64,000 bases of DNA from a virus. The stretch lies in IMG/VR virus record IMGVR_UViG_3300028008_000009, positions 1 through 64,000 of that record. The stretch is one strand, 5' to 3'. A program made the translations under genes and the position numbers. The notes below the pieces were generated by a model, which saw only the letters and a program-made list of their open reading frames with translations, made no database searches and was not told the origin of the DNA. Every line of letters starts with the position of its first letter. Position 1 is the first letter of the stretch. Positions 1 through 9,080 of this stretch are shown one piece after another.

Positions 1-217
1 TACGCATTTCTGTATTTAGATGTTCTAATATTGCTTCTACTTCTTGTAATTGATTAAATCTGTGTTCGACAATACCTGGCATTTCTCTACTGTGTTTTTC
101 TAACACACCTTTCATACCACACTCGAATCTGGCGGCTTCAATTTCACGTTCGTAGAAAGAGATAGCCGAAACTATCTCTGCCATGTTCTGCGAAACTTTA
201 CGATACCAGTTACTCAT
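1..217 (-). CDS. partial conserved T4-like phage protein, possibly UvsY-like
   Basis: A reading frame opens with ATG at 217 and runs off the left edge, giving 72 N-terminal residues; the stop lies outside the window. Its ATG overlaps the stop of the next gene upstream (TAATG), so the two are translationally coupled. The peptide is helical and charged, with a central EMPGIVEHRFNQLQ stretch. From memory this resembles a conserved protein of marine T4-like phages that sits beside uvsX, and a recombination mediator role (UvsY) would suit the place, but I cannot confirm that name. Existence is certain; function is tentative. Confidence 0.55.
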   Translation of the reverse strand, partial: MSNWYRKVSQNMAEIVSAISFYEREIEAARFECGMKGVLEKHSREMPGIVEHRFNQLQEVEAILEHLNTEMR

Positions 218-483
218 TAATCTTCATCTTCCCAATATTCTTCTGCATATTCTTCGTCTGAATCATAATCGTCGTTTTCATCAAAGTGACTAACTAATGC
301 ATTATCAAGGTGCTCACAATGTTCACCAATTTCTGTTGCATTACGTTTAAGATCTACTCCGTAATCATCTAAAGTAAAAATAAAATCTTCTGCAAAATCG
401 CTTTTTACTTTTCCTGGCACGTACTTAATTGCCTTGTCGTATATCTGTAAAAATAACTCTAAATCGTTATCACTCAGATTCAT
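217..483 (-). CDS. small acidic hypothetical protein
   Basis: This encodes 88 residues starting MNLSDNDLELFLQIYDKA and ending in a very acidic tail (DDYDSDEEYAEEYWEDED). I chose the ATG at 483 because GGAGA lies just upstream; the frame stays open to a start at 501, which would lengthen it by six residues. It overlaps the last 14 bases of uvsX, and its stop overlaps the start of the following gene, so it is cotranslated in a recombination operon. No known domain is recognised. The acidic tail could mimic DNA or bind a basic partner, but that is only inference. Confidence 0.75.
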   Translation of the reverse strand: MNLSDNDLELFLQIYDKAIKYVPGKVKSDFAEDFIFTLDDYGVDLKRNATEIGEHCEHLDNALVSHFDENDDYDSDEEYAEEYWEDED

Positions 484-1561
484 TATTGGTCTCCATGTCA
501 ATTATTTCTTCTTCAACTGCATCAACCACATCGTTGTTATACTCTGCCATTACAGTTTCTAATGCACCGTCTTTGTTAGCATTCCAAGGTTTACGGAACA
601 TTTTAATTACTTCACCTGTTACCGGGCTAATGTATTCTAAACTGTTTCCGCTTTTCTTTAACAAGCCTTTTGCTTCAAAGAAGTCAGTCAAGCCACTGTA
701 TGGACTCATACCTGTTTCATATGGAATTTCAACTTGTACACTTTCAAATGGTTTTGCATAACGTGACTTCATAACTTTACAAGCGGCACGTATACCAAAT
801 ACTTGTGATGTTTTGTTGCCATCTGCATCAACTTTTAGTTTAAGTTTACGCATTGCAATAACAATACTACTTGCATAGATAAAGCCCTGTCCGCCTGAGA
901 TCTTATCATCTGGATCGAACATGTCTTGTGATGCATATGTATGGTTTGTACACAACATACCAACATTGTATTGTCCTAGCATATTAACTGTATTACGTAC
1001 TAATGATGTTAGTGCTTTAGGTTTACGACCCATGTCACCTTTCATATCACCTTTTTGAAACTGATCTACATCAGTAGGTGTTAGTAGCATACCCAACGAG
1101 TCAACCACAAATAATACTTTAGGTCGATCGTCATCTTCTGCATCGGCATATTCTGCCTTGTAATCCTTCATAAAGTCACTAATTGTTTTAGCAACATCAT
1201 CAATCATACTCATGTTAAGTTTTAATAGTTTTTCTGGACTAGTATCTACATCAAGTGCATGTAACCAACTCTCATCAAGTGCATTCTCACTATCAATTAG
1301 TACTACAAAAATACCTTGCTGTTGTGCTGACTTAACTACATTGCCTGCTGCAATAAAAGATTTACCTGCACCACTCTCGCCTGCAAGTACTGTTACTTTA
1401 CCAAGTGGAATTCCTTTGTGGAAGTCATTACTGATAAGTTTGTTTAGGGTGTAATTTCCTGTGCTAATCCATGTGTCTGGATCATTAAAGCCTACGCTTA
1501 ATCCTGGTACACTTTTAGTAATAGCTTTACGGAATTTACTTACGTCAAAAGGTTTTGCCAT
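470..1561 (-). CDS. uvsX: UvsX, RecA-like recombinase
   Basis: This 363-residue protein is the strand-exchange recombinase of T4-like phages. It polymerises on single-stranded DNA coated by gp32 and drives recombination-dependent replication and repair. The Walker A loop GESGAGKS is at residues 61-68 and Walker B (VLFVVDS) at about 149-155. A RecA-like core follows, with SGGQGFIYASS resembling loop L2. The length fits UvsX (T4: about 390). The start ATG is preceded by GGAGA at good spacing. It follows gp32 after a hairpin and is followed by a small acidic ORF, all on the same strand. Confidence 0.95.
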   Translation of the reverse strand: MAKPFDVSKFRKAITKSVPGLSVGFNDPDTWISTGNYTLNKLISNDFHKGIPLGKVTVLAGESGAGKSFIAAGNVVKSAQQQGIFVVLIDSENALDESWLHALDVDTSPEKLLKLNMSMIDDVAKTISDFMKDYKAEYADAEDDDRPKVLFVVDSLGMLLTPTDVDQFQKGDMKGDMGRKPKALTSLVRNTVNMLGQYNVGMLCTNHTYASQDMFDPDDKISGGQGFIYASSIVIAMRKLKLKVDADGNKTSQVFGIRAACKVMKSRYAKPFESVQVEIPYETGMSPYSGLTDFFEAKGLLKKSGNSLEYISPVTGEVIKMFRKPWNANKDGALETVMAEYNNDVVDAVEEEIIDMETNNESE

Positions 1562-1580
1562 TTATATCTCCAATCTAAGA

Positions 1581-1610
1581 AACTTGGACATGCTTGTGCA
1601 TGCCCAAGTT
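1581..1610 (-). terminator. hairpin between gp32 and uvsX
   Basis: A 13-bp stem (arms 1581-1593 and 1598-1610, one G-U pair in the minus-strand RNA) closes a 4-nt loop and is followed by TTCTTAG. It lies between the gp32 stop and the uvsX Shine-Dalgarno. It could attenuate readthrough so that gp32 is made in excess of UvsX, or act as a processing site. The U-tract is weak. Confidence 0.6.
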
Positions 1611-1617
1611 TTGTTAT

Positions 1618-2625
1618 TTACTTACGGTTACGAATTTGTGCTAAGATGTCTTCTGCACTTGGTGCCGCTCCTGCAGGTGCTGGTGCTGGTGCTGGTGCTG
1701 CCGCTGGTGCGGGTGCTGCCACTGGTGCTTCAACAACTGGTGCTGGAGCTACAGGTGCCGCTTCTGCAACTGGTTCCGGTGCAACTGGTGCCGCTGGTGC
1801 GGGTGCCATTGCCTTAGGTGCAGTTGTAGTTGGTGCATCTACGCCGTATGGACGATAAAACTGTCCAAAACGTTCTGGATCATATAACTGTCCATCTACA
1901 CTTGCTTCAAACATTTCAAAGATTGCTTGTAGATGTTCTGCATCTGGCTTCTTAGGTAAGAAGTCATTTAGGTTATGTAATCCATTAGCCGATACTGCAT
2001 CACGTTCTGTTTGATCTAAACTACGTGAGCGTCTGCTCCAATTACTTGTACTGTAATCTGCATATCCGCCTTTGCTTGATTTCACTACTTTAAAATCAGT
2101 ACCAGCTTCGTAATCTGTAGGAATTTCTTCAAACTCCGGATCCATTAGTGCGGCACTAATAATTTTATAAATTTGTGGTGAAATAACAAACCTACGAATA
2201 GGATTCTCTGGTACGTTATCTTCTGGTGAGTCGTTTTGTGTAACAAAACCTTGGAATATATAACTACGTTTCTTCCAATACTTACGTGCAGTATCTTCTA
2301 GTGCCGGGTCTTTAAACCACGGACGAATTTCTGCATGTACTGGACATTGTTCTCCCCACATTTCAACACAAGGAACTTGAACCATTACTGGTTTGTTCTC
2401 GTCTTGTCCTTTAACGCCTGGAAAGCTCAAACGGATCATTTGACGTTCTTTCCAAAAGAACGTATTGCCTTCGTCTGCGTCTGGTAGGAATCGTAGTGTT
2501 GCACTTGAACCTTCTGCAATGTTCCAATGTGCAAAGATGGCGTTGTCGCCGCCTTGTTGTCTTGAGCCTGAGCTCTTGTTTTCCTGTGCTTGTAGTTTTG
2601 CACGGATTTCTGCTAATGTTGCCAT
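1618..2625 (-). CDS. 32: gp32, single-stranded DNA-binding protein
   Basis: The 335-residue protein matches the layout of T4 gp32 (301 aa). It has a basic N-terminal segment for cooperative self-contact, a central OB-fold core with aromatic and basic residues, and a C-terminal tail used to recruit replication proteins. A putative zinc site is C86-x7-C94-x2-H97. The tail differs from T4: about residues 270-325 are a low-complexity Ala/Pro/Val run ending in an acidic patch (SAEDILAQIRNRK). The start follows AGGAG. A near-consensus sigma70 promoter and a repeated leader element precede it. Confidence 0.93.
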   Translation of the reverse strand: MATLAEIRAKLQAQENKSSGSRQQGGDNAIFAHWNIAEGSSATLRFLPDADEGNTFFWKERQMIRLSFPGVKGQDENKPVMVQVPCVEMWGEQCPVHAEIRPWFKDPALEDTARKYWKKRSYIFQGFVTQNDSPEDNVPENPIRRFVISPQIYKIISAALMDPEFEEIPTDYEAGTDFKVVKSSKGGYADYSTSNWSRRSRSLDQTERDAVSANGLHNLNDFLPKKPDAEHLQAIFEMFEASVDGQLYDPERFGQFYRPYGVDAPTTTAPKAMAPAPAAPVAPEPVAEAAPVAPAPVVEAPVAAPAPAAAPAPAPAPAGAAPSAEDILAQIRNRK

Positions 2626-2634
2626 AGTATTTCT

Positions 2635-2719
2635 CCTTTGTTAGCCTATGATAGCCTTTATTAGTTTTATAAAGTATACAATTCACTTGCATACAGTTGT
2701 TTTGCCTTTGTTAGCCTAT
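2635..2719 (-). repeat. 15-bp direct repeat in the gp32 leader
   Basis: CCTTTGTTAGCCTAT occurs at 2635-2649 and again at 2705-2719, 70 bp apart. Both lie in the transcribed leader, between the promoter -10 and the start of gp32; the proximal copy includes the Shine-Dalgarno. T4 gp32 represses its own translation by binding its leader, so a duplicated element overlapping the ribosome site is a candidate operator. Confidence 0.6.
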
Positions 2720-2721
2720 AC

Positions 2722-2750
2722 AGTATACTACTTTAAGTGCTTACTGTCAA
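2722..2750 (-). promoter_or_regulatory. sigma70-type promoter of gp32
   Basis: Minus strand: TTGACA (2745-2750), 17-nt spacer, TATACT (2722-2727). It reads into gp32 about 100 bases downstream, in a 144-bp intergenic gap. Confidence 0.85.
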
Positions 2751-2769
2751 GCACTATTCCCAATTATTT

Positions 2770-4050
2770 TTAGGAAATTCTTTTACGAAGTTCTGCAATT
2801 ACAGAATCTGTAATAGATTCTTCTGTCGTTACAGCTACTTCCATTTTTGTTGCTGATCCCTTTTTATACAAGAAGTTAGCAATTTTTGCCGCTAACATTG
2901 TATTATTAGTTTTCATATCATGAACATCATTACTCATTTGTGTTAACACATTAAATAATGCATCATTCTTAGTTGTCATACCAATATAAGATAACATCGC
3001 ACTTAACTTAGCAAGTGGGCCCATTCCGCCGCTCCATTTTACTGGATCTTCGTTGTTAGGGTTATCTGGATCGTTTGCGTCAATATTTAATTTAAGATCA
3101 TCACCGGATTTGATTATAGCCATTGTATCATTTAATAGTTTATCATGCATAGTATCTTTACCCTCACGTTCGTTAAAAATGCGAGATACTGTTGAAAGAA
3201 CTTCATTCATATCTACAGTCTCAAATGTATTATACAAGAACTTATCAGATATGTCAACCGAATTTTCTTCGGTTTCTACTATTTCTTTTGATTGGTAACT
3301 ATTATAGCCTCTTAATGTTTGAAGACCTCTTACTGTTTCTTTAATGCTTTTTAGTTGTGATTTGATAGTTTCAACTACGTTAGCATTGCCTTCGTTAACT
3401 AGTTTGTTTGTTCTTACGTGTGTAAGGAACTGTGCCATTTCTGTTGCTTCTTTGCACATATTCATAATACCTGTGCCTTTAGCATCTTCAAATGTTCCAC
3501 CATGATTAACATGCATGGCCATAGCTTTAGCGCCTGCCATATATTTGTATGGGAATCTTGTTTGTTCTTTATTTGCATTTTCAATAAACAGACTGTGTAT
3601 ATTTCTGCTTCTGGCTCCACGCTTTTCTTCGTTAACACCTTTACTGTGCTTAACAATTAATCTTGCGTTTTCTAATTGAATGTAGCTTGTTTTCACGCTA
3701 CCAAATGCTTTACTAAATCCTTCTGTCACACTTTGGTGTGAGAAGTCTTTTGGTTCTATGTTTTTATCAAATCGTTTCACTGTATATTCACCCATCTGTT
3801 TGTGTACTGCACTCTTAAAACTATCTAACAATGTTTTATTGGCATTAATGTCAAAATCAGCACCTAGTTGAACTACTAATTCTAACTTGTTATCTTCTGA
3901 TCTCACAGAAATCATCATGTCATGCTCACTGACGTAAAACCTTGTTGCCGATTCAGCATCTAGTGTTTTTTCGCCTGCCTCTGTAAAAAGCACAACATCA
4001 TAGTTTGCGCCTTTTATAATATTAAATATTTCCTGTGAAACAGTTGCCAT
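2770..4050 (-). CDS. conserved hypothetical protein, 426 aa
   Basis: This 426-residue protein begins MATVSQEIFNIIKGANYDVV and has an alpha/beta N-terminal part followed by long helical segments (about residues 190-330). No catalytic motif, signal peptide or membrane segment is visible. A late-type promoter lies 25 bases upstream and AAGGAA precedes the ATG, which implies late expression, so a virion or assembly role is likely. It lies between gp32 and the terminase. Proteins of this kind recur in marine T4-like phages in my recollection, but I know no function for them. Confidence 0.8.
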   Translation of the reverse strand: MATVSQEIFNIIKGANYDVVLFTEAGEKTLDAESATRFYVSEHDMMISVRSEDNKLELVVQLGADFDINANKTLLDSFKSAVHKQMGEYTVKRFDKNIEPKDFSHQSVTEGFSKAFGSVKTSYIQLENARLIVKHSKGVNEEKRGARSRNIHSLFIENANKEQTRFPYKYMAGAKAMAMHVNHGGTFEDAKGTGIMNMCKEATEMAQFLTHVRTNKLVNEGNANVVETIKSQLKSIKETVRGLQTLRGYNSYQSKEIVETEENSVDISDKFLYNTFETVDMNEVLSTVSRIFNEREGKDTMHDKLLNDTMAIIKSGDDLKLNIDANDPDNPNNEDPVKWSGGMGPLAKLSAMLSYIGMTTKNDALFNVLTQMSNDVHDMKTNNTMLAAKIANFLYKKGSATKMEVAVTTEESITDSVIAELRKRIS

Positions 4051-4074
4051 GTTTAATTCCTTGTTGTTCTATAT

Positions 4075-4083
4075 GTATTTATG
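4075..4083 (-). promoter_or_regulatory. late promoter upstream of the 426-aa gene
   Basis: Minus strand CATAAATAC, one mismatch from the T4 late octamer, 25 bases before the start at 4050. Confidence 0.75.
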
Positions 4084-4095
4084 CCTTTGTGCAAA

Positions 4096-5658
<1,563 letters not shown>

Positions 5659-5662
5659 ACTT

Positions 5663-5670
5663 GTATTTAG
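5663..5670 (-). promoter_or_regulatory. possible degenerate late promoter abutting gp17
   Basis: Minus strand CTAAATAC ends 5 bases before the gp17 ATG. If used, the transcript would be leaderless or nearly so. It is weaker than the other late elements. Confidence 0.35.
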
Positions 5671-5673
5671 TCA

Positions 5674-5708
5674 AGAAAAACGGCGTAGTTAATTAAAACT
5701 ACACCGTT
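5674..5708 (-). terminator. terminator after the 408-aa gene
   Basis: A 12-bp stem (arms 5679-5690 and 5697-5708) is followed on the minus strand by a T-run. It separates the gene ending at 5731 from gp17. Confidence 0.85.
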
Positions 5709-5730
5709 CTGTTATTCACCTGGGAGTAAA

Positions 5731-6957
5731 TTATTTCGATTTTTTTGCTTTGTAGGCTTCTTTAAGATCTTCTACTGTATGTTCTTTAATTCCTACTTTC
5801 ATGCTTTCCGCATCTAAGTATCTTTTTAAACTTAGGTTAACGCTTTGTGCAAGTTCATATGGCTCAGCATATACTGTAGATTCTTCTTCAGCTGCGCCGT
5901 CTGGTGTGTTTGCCCATTCGTTTAATTTTTCACTAATTGCTTCTTCTGATAAACCTGCGTTTTTCATCATAGTAACTAGTTGTGTAGTATCCATTGTTGG
6001 AGACTCTTCTAATTCTTCTTTATCATCTTCGGCTACTGCTACTTCTTCAAGCTCTTCAGTTTCTTCAACTTTATCATCTTCGTCATCTTTTTTAGCACCT
6101 TTTTTAGAAGCTAACATTTTTGCAAATGCGTCTTTTTGTGCTTGGCTTTGTGCTTCTTCAAGTCCAGATAATTCTTTTAATCTGTTCATATCAGATTCCA
6201 TTGATGCAATTTTTGTCCAACCTTCTTGATCAGCCATTTCGTCATCCATGTCTTGGAAGTTATTATCTTGTGGTTCAAAATATGTAAATTCACTTGATGG
6301 CATCATGTGTGTAAAGTTGTGAAGTTCGTCTTTGTTACAATATCCAAAAGCACCTGTTTCAGTGTTAATACATGCATATTCAGGAACATCGCCTTCAGTT
6401 ACTGCTTCTTCTGATTCAACTTTGTATTTTTTGCCGTCAACTTCAAATTCTTTCTTATTGGCCGCTTTAGCTTTTGCTAATTCGCCTGAGAATTCATTGC
6501 CTTCATTTGGAGCTTCTTCTAATGAATCTGGAACGCCATTGCCGTTCTCATCTTTCCACCAGCTACCTGTTTCATCATTGCAATCATGTGAACAATCTGT
6601 AGTTGGTTCATGCATTGTGTCGCCACAGTCTTCGCATTTGTAGTCTGATGCGTTTAGTTGTTGTGCTTCGTCCATGTCATCACCCATGTCATTTAAATCA
6701 TGGTTGCGTCTAAAGTCTGCAACAAAATCTTCAATTTGATCGCCACTTAAATAACGAACTAAATCGTCAAATACTGGTTGACAGTCGCCTTCAAAATGCA
6801 TATCAATTAAATCATAAATTGGTTCTGCAAATTCGCCAACTGCTTCTTGTGCCACTGGTTTCATTTCTCTTTGTGTTGCTTCAGGAGCCGGGCTTGGTGT
6901 TTGTTCTACCGTTGCTTGGCTACCAGCAAGTTTTAATATTCTCTCTAAATCACTCAT
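5731..6957 (-). CDS. acidic hypothetical protein with Cys motif and calcium-loop-like segment
   Basis: This 408-residue, strongly acidic protein starts MSDLERILKLAG and has low-complexity Glu/Asp stretches near residues 270-325. A Cys-rich stretch (CEDCGDTMHE, then CSHDC) around residues 106-125 looks metal binding. It is followed by DENGNGVPDSLEE, which resembles an EF-hand or thrombospondin-type calcium loop. Its ATG overlaps the end of the 151-aa gene (ATGA), so the two are coupled, and both lie in the packaging region with gp16 and gp4. It may be an internal head or scaffold-related protein, but this is inferred from acidity and location only. Confidence 0.75.
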   Translation of the reverse strand: MSDLERILKLAGSQATVEQTPSPAPEATQREMKPVAQEAVGEFAEPIYDLIDMHFEGDCQPVFDDLVRYLSGDQIEDFVADFRRNHDLNDMGDDMDEAQQLNASDYKCEDCGDTMHEPTTDCSHDCNDETGSWWKDENGNGVPDSLEEAPNEGNEFSGELAKAKAANKKEFEVDGKKYKVESEEAVTEGDVPEYACINTETGAFGYCNKDELHNFTHMMPSSEFTYFEPQDNNFQDMDDEMADQEGWTKIASMESDMNRLKELSGLEEAQSQAQKDAFAKMLASKKGAKKDDEDDKVEETEELEEVAVAEDDKEELEESPTMDTTQLVTMMKNAGLSEEAISEKLNEWANTPDGAAEEESTVYAEPYELAQSVNLSLKRYLDAESMKVGIKEHTVEDLKEAYKAKKSK

Positions 6958-7405
6958 TGCCTTTTTCCTTTTCTTTACGAAGTTTTAACAACTCCTTGAT
7001 TAAATTAGCGTTATGCTTTTCACCTGATAGTTCGTCTGCTGGAACTTCTTCTGGTTCAAAGTGTTCTTCTTTTGTATCAACATCTGTTTCGTGTTCGCCT
7101 TTTACTTTTAGCACACCATCTCTTAATCCCAACATGTTTCCAATCTCAGTTTGTACTTGAGCGGATGTTGTAATTAACTTTGTTTCAAATTCATATGAAT
7201 AAACTTCATATCCTCTGTGTTGAGGGAAGTCTCTTGGTATACTTTGTAGTATTGTTTTCTTTTCAGCACTGAGTCCTGTCGAGTCATATTTCATTAGGTG
7301 CTTCTCGATGCGATCACACTGTTCATCTGTTAGTTGATGAATTGTTTTGATGCAGAAATTCCAAGTTTTATTAGATTCTACAAGATATTGTGTAAATGAT
7401 TTCAT
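6950..7405 (-). CDS. hypothetical protein, 151 aa
   Basis: A 151-residue protein starting MKSFTQYLVESNKTWNF, an opening shared by many small proteins of marine T4-like phages. It has a compact N-terminal half with an aromatic YEVYSYEF strand and a charged, probably disordered C-terminal half. GGAGA precedes the ATG. It sits between gp16 and the acidic 408-aa protein, with a 4-base ATGA-type overlap to the latter. No function is recognised; membership of the packaging operon is the only clue. Confidence 0.75.
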   Translation of the reverse strand: MKSFTQYLVESNKTWNFCIKTIHQLTDEQCDRIEKHLMKYDSTGLSAEKKTILQSIPRDFPQHRGYEVYSYEFETKLITTSAQVQTEIGNMLGLRDGVLKVKGEHETDVDTKEEHFEPEEVPADELSGEKHNANLIKELLKLRKEKEKGNE

Positions 7406-7423
7406 AACGTCTTCTCCATAATA

Positions 7424-7432
7424 CTATTTATC
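7424..7432 (-). promoter_or_regulatory. possible weak late promoter
   Basis: Minus strand GATAAATAG at the very end of the gp16 gene, 19 bases before the start at 7405. The last base departs from the usual C. Confidence 0.35.
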
Positions 7433-7966
7433 ATCGTTCTTCATTTTATTCATGATTTCGGCTAATAACTCTGATCTATCTCCAATTATACGTCCTGTAA
7501 CTTCTTCTGTATCTTCATCTGTTCCAAGTTTATCTTTTACATATGCATCAGTTTTCTTTTCTTCTTGCTGTATTCGTTGTTGACGCATTTGTAGTTCAAT
7601 CATTTTCATTTTTTTGTCCATTTTAGCTTGTTTGGCCTGTAATGCGGCCGCAAGCATTTTACTTGCACTATCAAATATTGGTGCAGCGTGTCTATCTTCT
7701 ACATTTCTACCTAAATCTACTAAATCATCAAATGTTGCCATAGCCTTTGATGCATATGCATCCATTTCTCTGTCGAGCTCTTCCATTCCTGTTACCATAG
7801 GAAGTGCTGCATCGGCACGTTCTGCAATGCTTAAATCATCTTTATATTTAACTATTTCGTTTTGAGTTTCTTCAACAGTTGGCTCTAATTCTTCTTCAGG
7901 TTCAACATCTGGCATTAATTCTTCTATTGATGGTAAGTTAAATTCTTCTTCTAATTTTTTTGTCAT
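7424..7966 (-). CDS. 16: gp16, terminase small subunit
   Basis: This 180-residue protein has the plan of T4 gp16 (164 aa), the ring-forming subunit that recognises DNA and stimulates gp17. It has an acidic N-terminus (residues 1-45), a central pair of long helices ending in a Lys/Met/Gln-rich coiled coil (about 95-130), and a C-terminal segment with RIIGDRSELLAEIMNKM that resembles T4 gp16's PTELMDEI tail. GAGGAA precedes the start, and the ATG overlaps the end of gp4. Clustering with gp17 and gp4 supports the call. Confidence 0.82.
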   Translation of the reverse strand: MTKKLEEEFNLPSIEELMPDVEPEEELEPTVEETQNEIVKYKDDLSIAERADAALPMVTGMEELDREMDAYASKAMATFDDLVDLGRNVEDRHAAPIFDSASKMLAAALQAKQAKMDKKMKMIELQMRQQRIQQEEKKTDAYVKDKLGTDEDTEEVTGRIIGDRSELLAEIMNKMKNDDK

Positions 7967-8412
7967 TTCTTCCTCTTTTTAGAACGAGTAGGCTTGTTAA
8001 ATATTTGATGTTCAGTTATAACTCTAAAGCCCATTCCTTGTTGCTTACACCATGCTCTTGCTGATTCCCACTTAGCATGATTAACCACTGCTTGCGCTTT
8101 ATCCATTTGTGTTTTAGCTTCACCTAATGTTTGCTTTGCTGGTTTTATTTCAACCATTTCTGCATGGTTTCCGCCGCCTGCATCCTTGTATACCATAAGT
8201 AAATCTGGAACATAGGTTGATGCTTTACCTGTCAATGGATTTCTATACGGAATTCTGTGTGTTTCACTTCCCCAACCTAGTACGGCTGGATGATTGTCAC
8301 ACATACGGAATACTGCTAGTTCCCACCCGCTTCTATATCTTGGTGCTTTTTTACCTAAGTATTTACCTGGGTTAGAAACCTCGTAAATGCCTTGCATGTA
8401 GTTCTTAGGCAT
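7963..8412 (-). CDS. 4: gp4, head completion nuclease-like protein
   Basis: This 149-residue protein matches T4 gp4 (also called gp50/65), which is needed to finish the packaged head before tail joining. Visible elements are the N-terminal NPGKYLGKKAPRYRSGWE, a SYVPD-type segment (STYVPDLLMVY) and a downstream EIKP; the order E, PD, ExK is that of a PD-(D/E)xK nuclease-like core (about residues 30-95). The C-terminus is very basic (RSKKRKK). The start has AGGAG. It overlaps gp16 by 4 bases. Confidence 0.88.
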   Translation of the reverse strand: MPKNYMQGIYEVSNPGKYLGKKAPRYRSGWELAVFRMCDNHPAVLGWGSETHRIPYRNPLTGKASTYVPDLLMVYKDAGGGNHAEMVEIKPAKQTLGEAKTQMDKAQAVVNHAKWESARAWCKQQGMGFRVITEHQIFNKPTRSKKRKK

Positions 8413-8420
8413 TGAGTCTC

Positions 8421-9026
8421 CTAAGTGTTTGATATGTCTCTGATATCGTAGCCTTCGTAAACAAATGTAAGTTTGTATTGTACAAGGCTACTATCTGAGT
8501 AATCTAATGTATCTGCGTCTATTGATGTAATAACTGGATTGTATACGGTTATTTTATTAACTGACTGATTATCGCTTCTTACAATATCTAATGTTTTGAT
8601 AAAGTTTCTATCTCGCTGTAATTTAAAACCTGCATCTAGTGTAGCAAAATCATCAGTTGGATCAATGTTCATTGGTCCTGCAAAATAGTAGTTTGAATAA
8701 TCTTTTAAGAAATTTTGCAGGACCGAAGGAGAATGGATATCGTATGCGGTTAGTATTATTGGAGAATATTCATAGTTTGTTTGAACTACTCTCTTTTTGT
8801 TATATGCGTTCATTGTCACAGCTGACGAAGTCCAACTTGGCATTTGGATATTTAATATTTTATCCAATTCCAATGTTTGAATTCCATTATCAAACACACT
8901 GCTTCCAGTGTCGCTGACATACTTTAAGCTGGCAGTAAAATTAAATTTATGCCTTGGAACCCCTTTGACTACTTGCTTTGCGCCAGTGCCTTGGTTATAC
9001 TTATCGTATGCGTAGTTGGTTCTCAT
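8421..9026 (-). CDS. tail-tube-family protein (second gp19-like)
   Basis: A 201-residue beta-rich protein whose end (SSLVQYKLTFVYEGYDI) resembles the terminal strand of tube-fold proteins. It lies directly after the gp19 tube gene. T4-like phages build tube, tube initiator (gp54), cap (gp48) and terminator (gp3) from related folds, so this could be a second tube protein or an initiator/adaptor. It is too short for T4 gp54 (320 aa). AGGAG precedes the start. The identity as a tail-tube-fold protein is moderately supported; the exact role is open. Confidence 0.6.
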   Translation of the reverse strand: MRTNYAYDKYNQGTGAKQVVKGVPRHKFNFTASLKYVSDTGSSVFDNGIQTLELDKILNIQMPSWTSSAVTMNAYNKKRVVQTNYEYSPIILTAYDIHSPSVLQNFLKDYSNYYFAGPMNIDPTDDFATLDAGFKLQRDRNFIKTLDIVRSDNQSVNKITVYNPVITSIDADTLDYSDSSLVQYKLTFVYEGYDIRDISNT

Positions 9027-9080
9027 CTGTAACTCCTGAACTGATTAGTTGGCCCTAAGAGCCAACTAAATCAATCTAAT

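Noticed and set aside
1676-1815. Simple-sequence repeat as a regulatory or mobile feature
   Set aside because: It encodes the Ala/Pro-rich tail of gp32 in frame, so it is a coding low-complexity region.
5731-6957. Identification of the acidic 408-aa protein as a gp22 or gp67 scaffold
   Set aside because: Good candidates for both exist at 44020-46615, and this protein has Cys and calcium-loop-like motifs that scaffold proteins lack.
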